Assembly: GCA_020637495.1 (NCBI GenBank)
Contig: JACJVV010000001.1
Coordinates: 248,001-312,000 of the forward strand
Length of the DNA: 64,000 nucleotides
Source of the DNA: Candidatus Woesearchaeota archaeon
GTDB lineage: Archaea > Nanobdellota > Nanobdellia > Woesearchaeales > JACJVV01
Direction: 5' to 3'
The translations under genes were made by a program, and so were the position numbers. Positions 1-8,608 of the stretch are shown piece after piece (the first letter of the stretch is position 1; the number at the start of each line of letters is the position of its first letter). The notes beneath the pieces are model-generated. The model did not search any database, was not told the origin of the DNA, and was given only the letters and a program-made list of their open reading frames with translations.

Positions 1-2
1 AA

Positions 3-1991
3 ATAAGAGTTCTGCAGGAGTTTCTAGAGAGACATTACCATTCTAAGCTTCTTGATGCAATAAGCAAAGGGGATAGATCATTGAAAATTAATTTTGCACT
101 CCTGGCAAAATTCAACCCTGAGATTGCGGATATACTTCTTGATCAGCCTGAAGAAACCTTAAAAGCATTAGAGATTGCTGTAGAACAGTTCGACCTTCCA
201 AACCAGATAAAGAACTTCACCATCAGGATAGATAATCTTCCTCGTACGCAAAGAGTTCTTTTGAGAGATATAAGAAGTGAACACCTCGGTAAATTCCTAT
301 GGTTCGAGGGTGTAGTAAGGCAGAAGAGCGACGTAAGGCCACAAGTGACTGCCGCAAGATTTGAATGTCCTAGTTGCGGTAACATCATACCTGTATTGCA
401 ATTGGATAAGCAATTCAAAGAACCCAGCAAATGCGGATGTGGAAGAAAAGGAAAATTCAATCTCCTTTCTAAGGAATTAATTGATGCTCAGCACCTTAAA
501 TTAGAAGAATTAAGCGAAGACCTCGAGGGAGGAGACCAGCCAAAAAGAATGAACATATTCCTAAAGAATGATTTGGTCTCACCTATCAATGAAAAGAAAA
601 CAAGTCCTGGTAGTGCAATAAAGGTTATGGGTGTCGTCAAAGAAGTCCCTGTAATAATGAGGACTGGATCAAAAAGCACGGTGTTTGATCTATTGATAGA
701 GGCCAATAATATCGAAGCAATACAAGAAGATTATACTGATATAAAGATCTCAAAAGAAGATATCAAGAAGATAAAAGAAATAGGGAGGGATCCAAATCTC
801 TACCAAAAGATGATATCTTCTGTAGCTCCAAGCATATATGGCCATGAGCTGATAAAAGAGGCATTAGTGCTCCAATTAATGGGTGGCGTAAGGAAGCAAA
901 GAAAAGATGGAGTAACAACTAGAGGGGATATTCATGTATTATTAGTAGGGGACCCTGGAAGCGGTAAATCACAGATGATAAGACGTGTACAGAAAGTAGC
1001 TCCAAAAGGAAAGTATGTCTCAGGAAAAGGGGCTTCAGGAGCAGGTCTCACTGCATCTGTCGTAAAGGATGAATTCCTGCAAGACTGGGCTCTTGAGGCT
1101 GGAGCATTAGTGCTCGCAAATAAAGGTATGTGCTGCATAGATGAACTTGACAAGATGTCAAGAGACGATACTAGCGCGATGCACGAAGCATTAGAGCAGC
1201 AGACAGTCACTATATCAAAGGCGAACATTCAGGCAACATTAAGGTCAGAAACAACTGTCTTGGCTGCAGCAAACCCCAAATTCGGAAGATTCGATCCTTA
1301 TAGCACAATAGCTGAGCAGATAAATCTTCCCGTCACACTGATCAACAGATTTGATTTAATTTTTCCAGTAAGGGATATGCCTGATGAGAAGAAAGATTCA
1401 CAGCTCGCATCATTCATATTAAAAGTTCACCAGAATCTGAGTGTTGCAGAATCACCTTTAGATACTGAATTCCTAAGAAAATATGTAGCCTATGTTAGAC
1501 AAAATGTGTTCCCTAACCTGACTGATTCAGCAATTGAAGAGCTGAAGAAATATTATCTGCAGATGAGAAATTCTGGAAATTCAAAAAGCGTGCCTATCAC
1601 AGCAAGACAGTTGGAGGGCCTTGTAAGATTAGCTGAAGCAAATGCCCGTCTACGGCTAGCTGATAAGATAACAAGGACTGATGCACAAAAAGCAGTAAAT
1701 CTTGTGCATCATTGCCTAAAACTTATCGCATTTGATGAAGAGACAGGAACTTTTGATGTAGATAGAATCGCAACAGATACACCTGGTTCACAGAGAAACA
1801 AGATATTGACAATAAAAGAAATAATAAATGATCTTGAAGGGAAGATTGGGAAAACAATACCAATGGATGATATAGAAGAGATGGCAAGAGAGAAAGGCCT
1901 CAATGATGAGGATATAACAGAAGTCGTCGACAAATTAAAGAGAAGCGGTGATATCTTTGAACCAAAAAGAGGTTTTATTCAAAAGATTTAA
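3..1991 (+). CDS. mcm: Replicative helicase MCM, 5'-truncated by window edge
   Basis: Minichromosome maintenance protein, the hexameric 3'-5' helicase that unwinds DNA ahead of the archaeal replisome. The frame is open back to base 3 and those codons read like an MCM N-terminus (EFLERHY...SKGDRSLKINF), so the TTG at 81 is not the start; the true start lies outside the window. Visible parts: an N-terminal OB domain with a zinc motif (CPSC near base 370, CGC near 435), the AAA+ Walker A GDPGSGKS near 950, Walker B CIDELDK near 1135, the arginine-finger segment NRFDLIF near 1345, and a C-terminal winged helix. A gene for an RPA-like protein follows after 54 nt. Family assignment is certain. Confidence 0.97.
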   Translation: MRVLQEFLERHYHSKLLDAISKGDRSLKINFALLAKFNPEIADILLDQPEETLKALEIAVEQFDLPNQIKNFTIRIDNLPRTQRVLLRDIRSEHLGKFLWFEGVVRQKSDVRPQVTAARFECPSCGNIIPVLQLDKQFKEPSKCGCGRKGKFNLLSKELIDAQHLKLEELSEDLEGGDQPKRMNIFLKNDLVSPINEKKTSPGSAIKVMGVVKEVPVIMRTGSKSTVFDLLIEANNIEAIQEDYTDIKISKEDIKKIKEIGRDPNLYQKMISSVAPSIYGHELIKEALVLQLMGGVRKQRKDGVTTRGDIHVLLVGDPGSGKSQMIRRVQKVAPKGKYVSGKGASGAGLTASVVKDEFLQDWALEAGALVLANKGMCCIDELDKMSRDDTSAMHEALEQQTVTISKANIQATLRSETTVLAAANPKFGRFDPYSTIAEQINLPVTLINRFDLIFPVRDMPDEKKDSQLASFILKVHQNLSVAESPLDTEFLRKYVAYVRQNVFPNLTDSAIEELKKYYLQMRNSGNSKSVPITARQLEGLVRLAEANARLRLADKITRTDAQKAVNLVHHCLKLIAFDEETGTFDVDRIATDTPGSQRNKILTIKEIINDLEGKIGKTIPMDDIEEMAREKGLNDEDITEVVDKLKRSGDIFEPKRGFIQKI

Positions 1992-2045
1992 AATTTCATC
2001 CTAATTCATGAAACAAATTACTAAGATATTATTTGGGGGCAAATA

Positions 2046-2693
2046 ATGGAAGAGGAAAGAAAAGCAGAAAGACAAACTGCAAAAATAGTATCCATAAAAG
2101 AGATAAGTACTGGAAAATACTTAAAACAGGAAGGTTGGGAGCCTAACTATATACTTACAAGGTCCAATGAGAAGGTTTCTAGAGCGAATGTAATAGGTGT
2201 AGTAGTCACTGTTCCTGAAAATTCAAGCTCGGCATTCATAGATGATGGGACAGGAAAGATAGAATTGAGAAGCTTTGATGGAGGTCCTAATTTCAGCAAT
2301 ATCACAATAGGAGATATACTCATAGTGATTGGAAGACCAAGAGAATATAACAATGAGATATATATCAATGCTGAGGTAATCAGAAAAATCGAGAATAAAG
2401 GGTGGCTGGAGTTTAGGAAGAAAGAGATTGCCCTTAAGAATCTACATGCTGGTGAGGATATTGAACAAGAGAACGAACAGGTCAAAGATGAAAATGTTGA
2501 ACCTCAAAAAATTGAAGAGATAGATTTGATTGATTCCTTGCTAATGAAGATCAAAGAACTAGATAAAGGTGAAGGATGTAATATAGAGGAACTAGGCGAA
2601 ACTTTTGAGAATGCCGATGATATAGTAAGCCAATTACTCCTAAGAGGAGAAATCTTTGAGATTGCACCAGGTAGAGTGAAAGTCCTCGAATAG
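2046..2693 (+). CDS. RPA-like OB-fold single-stranded DNA-binding protein
   Basis: A 215-residue protein with one central OB fold (about residues 45-115; VIGVVV, then AFIDDGTGKIELRSFD, then DILIVIGRPREYNNEIYINAEVI). It resembles archaeal RPA32/RPA-associated small subunits that coat single-stranded DNA with larger RPA subunits. After an acidic linker (about 125-160) the C-terminus looks like a small winged helix, as in RPA32. It follows mcm on the same strand, which fits a replication role. No zinc finger is visible. The exact RPA subtype is uncertain. Confidence 0.8.
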   Translation: MEEERKAERQTAKIVSIKEISTGKYLKQEGWEPNYILTRSNEKVSRANVIGVVVTVPENSSSAFIDDGTGKIELRSFDGGPNFSNITIGDILIVIGRPREYNNEIYINAEVIRKIENKGWLEFRKKEIALKNLHAGEDIEQENEQVKDENVEPQKIEEIDLIDSLLMKIKELDKGEGCNIEELGETFENADDIVSQLLLRGEIFEIAPGRVKVLE

Positions 2694-2750
2694 ATAATAT
2701 TCTTACGAAACTTTATTTATATGAATAATTGGTCGATAATCTTAAATCAT

Positions 2751-3620
2751 TCATAACCGACATATAAACAGAGGAGTAACAAAAACTTCTATGATAGTCG
2801 CTATGAATACTACTCCTATTGATATCAGAATCAATGTGGTCGCATCAATCATTATCTTCTCAAACTCTTTTGTGCCAAAATTATGCTTCACTAATGCAAC
2901 AGAAATAATTCCCCCGGCAAGACCTGCAATGAAATATGCAAGTATTTCAGGAATCCCATGTGTGAGATAGCGCGTCAATGCACATCCTGTCCCTTGCATC
3001 ACTGCAACAGCAATACTTCCAGTAGTGGCGCCGATTATTGTCATTGCATATTTACCTGCCGCTAATCCTATAACAGATGCATTCCAAGTTATGATGAAGA
3101 TTGCACCTGCACCAAAAACAAATGAGAAAAGGATGCAGAAGATCATCACTTTTATATTATTCTCAAATATATTTACAGCATAATCTAAGGTAATACTAAC
3201 TTTATTATCGATCGCCTTCCCATTGATTGATCTTATCGTATCAGATTGGACCTGAAAGATAGACTCTGAGTTAACTCCCATTCCTGGAAAAGACGAGAAG
3301 ATCATGTACCAAAGCATAAAGGCAAACATCATCCCTATGAATAGGAAAATAAAAAATGATATAGCTTTTGAATGCTCTTTAAGCAATCCTCTCTCACCCT
3401 TCTCTGTTGAGACATCCTTCTGTTCCTCATAAATCATTGTCAGATAGAACAATGGCACAAAAAACAATGTCGTCAAAGCCACTATTGCAAGACTTGCATG
3501 ATTCGGGAAGATGTAATTCCCAAGAAATATTGCTATGCTTGAGCATATAAATCCAAGCAGCAAAGTGACCCAAGGGTATCTCTCTGCAGATTTTGGGCTG
3601 AGTAATGATTCAAATACCAT
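2751..3620 (-). CDS. SpoIIM-family (DUF95) multi-pass membrane protein
   Basis: A 289-residue membrane protein of the stage II sporulation protein M family, which is widespread in archaea although they do not sporulate; its function there is unknown. About six hydrophobic segments are visible, including two near the N-terminus, one near residues 90-110, one in the middle (IKVMIFCILFSFVFGAGAIF) and the family-typical glycine/alanine-rich segment near ATTGSIAVAVMQGTG...HGIPEILAYFIAGLAGG. The HGIPE stretch is the family signature. A TATA box lies 22-31 nt before the ATG, so the transcript is probably nearly leaderless. Confidence 0.85.
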   Translation of the reverse strand: MVFESLLSPKSAERYPWVTLLLGFICSSIAIFLGNYIFPNHASLAIVALTTLFFVPLFYLTMIYEEQKDVSTEKGERGLLKEHSKAISFFIFLFIGMMFAFMLWYMIFSSFPGMGVNSESIFQVQSDTIRSINGKAIDNKVSITLDYAVNIFENNIKVMIFCILFSFVFGAGAIFIITWNASVIGLAAGKYAMTIIGATTGSIAVAVMQGTGCALTRYLTHGIPEILAYFIAGLAGGIISVALVKHNFGTKEFEKIMIDATTLILISIGVVFIATIIEVFVTPLFICRL

Positions 3621-3640
3621 GAATCAATTCTAGAATAGCG

Positions 3641-3650
3641 TATTTATATT
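3641..3650 (-). promoter_or_regulatory. TATA box of the SpoIIM-family gene
   Basis: Read on the minus strand this is AATATAAATA, ending about 21 nt before the ATG at 3620. The spacing matches an archaeal TATA box driving a leaderless or nearly leaderless mRNA. Confidence 0.6.
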
Positions 3651-3689
3651 GTTTTAGTTTTTATCATAGCTTACGCTAAGTGGAAAAAA

Positions 3690-3724
3690 CCTGGAAAAAA
3701 CCCCCAGAGGAGATTTTTTCCAGG
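3690..3724 (-). terminator. 11-bp perfect stem-loop after the TrmB-like gene
   Basis: CCTGGAAAAAA (3690-3700) pairs perfectly with TTTTTTCCAGG (3714-3724) around a 13-nt loop. It lies just after the stop of the minus-strand TrmB-like gene and before the SpoIIM-gene promoter. The motif TGGAAAAAA also occurs just outside the stem (3681-3689), giving three related copies in 40 nt. It could act as a terminator or processing signal for the upstream regulator, or as an operator for the next gene. Confidence 0.45.
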
Positions 3725-3737
3725 AAAAAGAGGTGAT

Positions 3738-4547
3738 CTAAAGTTTGTTCAATGGTGTCAATTTCTTCCAATTCAGAGCAAATAAACTTGACATAGTTGC
3801 TGCAAAAAATGGTGAGTTGACCCACACACCAGAATCATAATTTGGATGCACATCGGCATCATCTACCAACATAAACGTCAATTGATTATCATCGACGATA
3901 ATAAATCTTCCAAGATTCGCATCAGAGTTCCTAACATCTGCATATTCTGAAAGTTTTTTTGCTGCTTCCATATTATCTTTTGTGATAGGAGCGACAATCT
4001 GTATCTTAACACCATTTTCTTTAGCCCTATAGAGAGCACGTCTAAAGCTTTCAGCTTTCCTATTAAGACCGTCTTTTGTGGTGACAATGGTGATTGACTT
4101 TTCAGCAGATTTCATCATTGATTCAAGATGGGTATATAGGTTATTTCTTCCTTTGAAACTTCCAGAAAGCTCTGATGGATCGACCATGTCGATACCTTTT
4201 GAATGTAATAGATTTAGTTCCTTAAGCATCTCACTGTCCCTAAGATTGTCCAGGCTCTGGCTGCTGTGTTCAGCTTCTTCCATAATCCTTTGCTTAACTC
4301 TCTCCAGAACATCAGATGGCTTAACTGCAATATATTTGATAGGTTTTCCAAGCTTCATAACAACAAAGCCTTTTTTCTCAAGACTCTCAAGAACATCGTA
4401 AGATCTTGATCTTGGAACATTTGCGATATCACTTAATTCGCCTGCAGTAGAAACACCTCTTGACAGCAATGCTGCCCATAGCTTAGCTTCATATGAATTC
4501 AGTCCAAGCACGTTTAGCTTATTTAAAAATTCTTTTTGAACAATCAT
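3738..4547 (-). CDS. TrmB-family transcriptional regulator
   Basis: A winged-helix regulator of the TrmB family. Residues about 5-75 form the HTH (LGLNSYEAKLWAALLSRG, then AGELSDIANVPRSRSYDVLESLEKKGFV), followed by a coiled-coil linker and a C-terminal PLD-like effector region (about 125-265). I chose the ATG at 4547; an upstream in-frame GTG at 4559 also exists, but it sits in a GGTGGT stretch that could serve as ribosome binding site for the ATG. TrmB proteins usually sense sugars or metabolites; the ligand here is unknown. Two more TrmB-type regulators occur in the window (22769 and 48048). Confidence 0.85.
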   Translation of the reverse strand: MIVQKEFLNKLNVLGLNSYEAKLWAALLSRGVSTAGELSDIANVPRSRSYDVLESLEKKGFVVMKLGKPIKYIAVKPSDVLERVKQRIMEEAEHSSQSLDNLRDSEMLKELNLLHSKGIDMVDPSELSGSFKGRNNLYTHLESMMKSAEKSITIVTTKDGLNRKAESFRRALYRAKENGVKIQIVAPITKDNMEAAKKLSEYADVRNSDANLGRFIIVDDNQLTFMLVDDADVHPNYDSGVWVNSPFFAATMSSLFALNWKKLTPLNKL

Positions 4548-4701
4548 TAATACCACCACAATAGTTGTTTATAAATGCCCCCTTCTTTTTCCCATATAAC
4601 CCAATATCAATGAAAATGGCCCTGGTATATTTAAATATTTCGCTTATTTAGTATTTTAAAGTAGTAACACTATTAGGATATTTTAATAGAATCAAGCTAA
4701 G

Positions 4702-4710
4702 TATATAAAT
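4702..4710 (+). promoter_or_regulatory. TATA box of acylphosphatase gene
   Basis: TATATAAAT ends 24 nt before the ATG at 4735, which places transcription start at or within a few bases of the start codon (leaderless). Confidence 0.65.
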
Positions 4711-4734
4711 AGATAAGATTATAGTAAAGCCTAT

Positions 4735-5001
4735 ATGAAGAACTTGCATATAATGGTGGAAGGTAGAGTACAAGGTGTAGGTTATAGGTATTTTGTGAGA
4801 TCTAAAGCTTTTAAATACAATATTAGAGGCACTGTGCAGAATACAAAGGATAAAAAAGTAGAGATATACTGCCAAGGAGAGGATGATCGCATAGAAATGT
4901 TCATCATGGAGCTTTATAAAGGCCCACCTTTAGCAATGATATTGAAAATGGATATAAACAATTCTATTAATGAAGAATTCAGTGATTTCAGAATAATGTA
5001 A
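4735..5001 (+). CDS. acyP: Acylphosphatase
   Basis: An 88-residue acylphosphatase, a small cytosolic enzyme hydrolysing carboxyl-phosphate bonds. The signature GRVQGVGYRYF contains the phosphate-binding loop and the catalytic Arg (R18); the catalytic Asn is N36 in TVQN. The length matches the family (about 90). It is a single gene with its own TATA box, convergent with the PolD large-subunit gene. Confidence 0.93.
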   Translation: MKNLHIMVEGRVQGVGYRYFVRSKAFKYNIRGTVQNTKDKKVEIYCQGEDDRIEMFIMELYKGPPLAMILKMDINNSINEEFSDFRIM

Positions 5002-5056
5002 AGAAAAAATTTCTGTTCTATCCTATGTAACTAGGAGAGACCTTATCTTGAAAACA

Positions 5057-8000
5057 TCATATAAACTTAGCTAATCCTTCCTGTATCTCTTTTTCCTTCC
5101 CAAAAACACTATCTACTCTCTCTTGTGTCAATTCTATAGTTTGCTTAAGATATGCAGGTACGTTAAAATTCTCAGCAAGTTCCACTGAAGGGCCCAGATA
5201 TTTAACTACACTACCTTCTGAGATAGTGAATAATAGTTTCCCACCACACTTAGAACATTTTCCTATAAGAGGAGGTCTGTCAAATTTTGAATTGCATTGC
5301 ACACAACGGAATTGCTGCAGTGAAAATTTACGAAGATTACCTTTAATATCCTTAAGGAAATGCTTCTGTATAACCATTGTTGCTACATTCGATGCATTGA
5401 CGGCTCGTATCTTCTTCGCAAGGTTCATCTGCCCATCCAGCTTCTCCTTCATTGAGGGCAATACTTTATATGCAGAGATCTTCGGACCGGTATTGATATT
5501 CCCCACCGGGTGAGTTGAATGAAAACCTTCATATTGCTTCTCAGTATTGAGACGGTCTTTAAGCTGTTCAACTTTAACATCCCATGGCATCTTGAACTCT
5601 TGAGCTGCTTTGTAAAGATCAAGAGGGTAACGTTTTACGACATCAAGACCGTGAACTTGATCATCCACTTCTGAAGGGATTATCTTTGTCGAGAGTACGA
5701 GAGGAGCGTCCATTGTCCTTGTACCCCGTTTATCCGGAAGATATTGCCTTGAGAAGTTCAAGAAGGCGTCCATAAGCATTATGAAACATGCTTCATCGCC
5801 ATCACAGTCTCTTCTAACAGCTGCATGCATCATCGGATGTGCAGCCATCACTTGATTCTTTGAGAAACCTATAACCCTACCTATAGTCCCGCAGGAGATG
5901 TGGGGTGCAAGGCAGATTATCAACGAACCGACAATGTCCTGCTTGGAATTAAAATTGTAATATTTCTTCTGATTATATAACCGTACCAAAAGCTCATCTA
6001 CAAAATTTCCAGTCTTAAACATAACATCATCTGCCTGCTCTTCCAATGCATTCTCTCCAGCAGGTACGACAACATCTTGTGGGAAAAGCTCTACGACTTG
6101 ATCATGATGCTCTAGCTTCTCTCCATTAATGTCATGCGTATAACCTAAGTCCTTAAGCTTCTCGATCGTAGTTCCGATCTCTTTTGGCTTAAATGCAGTC
6201 AATGGAGTCTCGGACATGTCATATCTTGTTGTCCCATCCTTATTTACATAAATCTCATACTTTGCTCTCAAGAACCCTTTAATCAGATGTTCAGGTATAT
6301 GGTCCTTATTCGATGTACCTTTAACACCTTTTATCAAATCAGGATAAACCTTACTGTTTAGTATCTTCAAACTAGAATCTACATATTCCTTTATGCTTAT
6401 CGTCATTGTCTTGTAAGTCTTAGCACCCTCATCAATCTGCAATGGGGCTGAATCTGCCATTATCTCTTTGTTCACATTAGGACAAAAATATAATCTTCTT
6501 GATTTTCCTCCGCAAAGATGGCAATTCTTATAGATGGTCTTCTTCTTGCAACTCTCACAATAGTATAGTGGAAAACTGCTGGTAACCTCACCTTTTTCTA
6601 TTGAGGATTGGAAACTTTTCAGACGACCACCTTCATCCCCTACAGGAAAAAGCACTTGAGGAGAACCTTGTAATTTTCGCATCTTTGCCTTTTCTGGCCT
6701 ACCCATCCTTGCACCTACAAAAGTACCTGCTTTATCCCTTATCTCCACATCAGACAGAATGTTTATCAGTTCAAGGACAGTCTTATCAGGGTACTTTAAT
6801 ATTAAATTCTCATGCAAAGCCTTATCTGCCGGGTTAAGCAGTTGGAAGGTATGAGCTATAGAATTGGCTACATTATCCTGTATCACTATGAACTCTGTAG
6901 ACATCAGAAGATGGGGTATTCCTGCATTCTCAAGTATTATTTTTATCCTCTCTGAAAAATTGATCACTATACTCTTAAGCTTATCAGTCTGTGTGTCGTC
7001 ATAATAGTTGAATTTAGCAGATTGAAAAGATAGTAGGATACTTTTCAAATCATCTTTTGACATTGAAGTATAGAAGTAGATATATTCAGGATGAAGTGGC
7101 AATCCAAGCTTTATTGACAGTGATAATGCTTCATTGAAAGTTGGCTTGTGATGAAAAAAATCATCTAATAGTTGTGAAAGACGTTCTTCAGGAATATCCA
7201 CTACAGAAGATAGTTTATGCACATCCACTATCCCGGAGAGATCAATCACTTTCTTTTCAAGCTCCTGAACCCACCACTCTTCACAATATCCCAATGGCAC
7301 AAGTGAATGACCATTCTCTGAAAAATCACCATAATTTATCAGCATATCTCCAAGAAAAAGTATCTTCTTCACTCTCCTTATCATATCCTTATTCTCTTTT
7401 GTTATACGGACTACTGAATCATCTTCCAATAAAACTGTGGGACCATCTACACATTCGCAAACCGTGACAGAAGACGCTTTTCCAGGTCTTTCTATCTTGA
7501 GTTGAGTACCATAAACAATAAAGTTGTCAAGAGTTGATAGTGTAAGCGGATTAATGCCTACACATGAGAATCCAGAGGTCCTTGTTCTTCCCATCCTTAT
7601 CCTGAACCCACCATATGCCATAGGATAAGTTAATACTGGCCTTCCTGCAACCATATCATTAATGAATGTATAGTTAGGAGATATACCTTTAGACTCTTTC
7701 TTCTTCGCTCCTCGTGCTTTTACTTTCTTCTGCAGATCAAGAAAATCTTTCAGGAATGTCCAATCTATACCAAGATCCTTCCCCCATATGCTAAGTCGTT
7801 TCCATAACTTAGGTGCTTTCTGGCATAATCCTTCACCTATGACTAAGCATATTCCTCCTCGTATCAGATTAGTCTCTATCCTTGGCTGATCCTTATAGTT
7901 TGAAATCTCAATCCTCTCTGTTGGATCCCCATCCACCTCAAGAGGAAGATGCTTAACCATAAACTTTATCTCCTCTTCAGAAGGCAGATACTGTAGATTA

Positions 8001-8608
8001 GTAATCCTGTCATGATAATCATATAATTCCGTCACTGCCCTGTTAATCTCTCCTTCTGTAGGATCATATTTTGCATATCCTAAGGTCGTTGCAACATAAT
8101 CTGAGAGTACAACTGATAGGGCAGCAGCAGTGCCTCCAGCTCCACGAATAGGACCTGCATAAAAACATGCGATATATTCTTTGCCATCATGGGTTTTCTT
8201 AATCTTTGCCTCTACAAATCCTTCAAGAGGCGCTGAAACAATCCCTCCAGTCAGGTAAGTGAATCCTGTGCGTATCCCAATCTCAATAGCTTCTTTCCTA
8301 TCCTTAAACTTACAGAATCTTTCCTGAGCCACCTCTCCTGCAATTCTGAACCCGACTCGCCAATCCAGAGGGGAATATTCACTCTCTAGCTCTACAATCC
8401 TCGGGACAACATTGGAATCCTGCATCTGGGGAGCAACAGCAGAGATCAAACCAATTACACGTTCTGCCATATTCTTTGCGATTGGTATGTCCACCTTATC
8501 CTCAGGATCGAAGCCTTTTGCCCTTGCATTGTTTGCTATCTTCAGAGTCCTGGTAGTCTCGTTCTCTAAATTCTCAAAATATTTCTGGAGTTTCTTTGAA
8601 GCCATCAT
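5057..8608 (-). CDS. polC: DNA polymerase D large (catalytic) subunit DP2
   Basis: The catalytic subunit of the archaeal replicative polymerase PolD, whose two-double-psi-barrel active site resembles that of RNA polymerase. At 1183 residues it is full length and has no intein, unlike many archaeal DP2 genes. The catalytic acidic loop RRDCDGDEACF lies near bases 5785-5815 (about residue 935). Zinc ribbons are visible near 6490-6560 (CESCKKK...CHLCGG) and near 5235-5310 (CVQCNSKF...CSKCGG). The start codon overlaps the stop of the DP1 gene by 4 nt (ATGA), so the two subunits are translationally coupled. The C-terminus VFGKEKEIQEGLAKFI is where PCNA- or DP1-binding motifs usually sit; I see no perfect PIP box. 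Confidence 0.98.
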   Translation of the reverse strand: MMASKKLQKYFENLENETTRTLKIANNARAKGFDPEDKVDIPIAKNMAERVIGLISAVAPQMQDSNVVPRIVELESEYSPLDWRVGFRIAGEVAQERFCKFKDRKEAIEIGIRTGFTYLTGGIVSAPLEGFVEAKIKKTHDGKEYIACFYAGPIRGAGGTAAALSVVLSDYVATTLGYAKYDPTEGEINRAVTELYDYHDRITNLQYLPSEEEIKFMVKHLPLEVDGDPTERIEISNYKDQPRIETNLIRGGICLVIGEGLCQKAPKLWKRLSIWGKDLGIDWTFLKDFLDLQKKVKARGAKKKESKGISPNYTFINDMVAGRPVLTYPMAYGGFRIRMGRTRTSGFSCVGINPLTLSTLDNFIVYGTQLKIERPGKASSVTVCECVDGPTVLLEDDSVVRITKENKDMIRRVKKILFLGDMLINYGDFSENGHSLVPLGYCEEWWVQELEKKVIDLSGIVDVHKLSSVVDIPEERLSQLLDDFFHHKPTFNEALSLSIKLGLPLHPEYIYFYTSMSKDDLKSILLSFQSAKFNYYDDTQTDKLKSIVINFSERIKIILENAGIPHLLMSTEFIVIQDNVANSIAHTFQLLNPADKALHENLILKYPDKTVLELINILSDVEIRDKAGTFVGARMGRPEKAKMRKLQGSPQVLFPVGDEGGRLKSFQSSIEKGEVTSSFPLYYCESCKKKTIYKNCHLCGGKSRRLYFCPNVNKEIMADSAPLQIDEGAKTYKTMTISIKEYVDSSLKILNSKVYPDLIKGVKGTSNKDHIPEHLIKGFLRAKYEIYVNKDGTTRYDMSETPLTAFKPKEIGTTIEKLKDLGYTHDINGEKLEHHDQVVELFPQDVVVPAGENALEEQADDVMFKTGNFVDELLVRLYNQKKYYNFNSKQDIVGSLIICLAPHISCGTIGRVIGFSKNQVMAAHPMMHAAVRRDCDGDEACFIMLMDAFLNFSRQYLPDKRGTRTMDAPLVLSTKIIPSEVDDQVHGLDVVKRYPLDLYKAAQEFKMPWDVKVEQLKDRLNTEKQYEGFHSTHPVGNINTGPKISAYKVLPSMKEKLDGQMNLAKKIRAVNASNVATMVIQKHFLKDIKGNLRKFSLQQFRCVQCNSKFDRPPLIGKCSKCGGKLLFTISEGSVVKYLGPSVELAENFNVPAYLKQTIELTQERVDSVFGKEKEIQEGLAKFI

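Noticed and set aside
5057..8608. Intein in PolD DP2 (and RFC small subunit)
   Set aside because: The protein length is that of intein-free homologues and the catalytic regions are contiguous.
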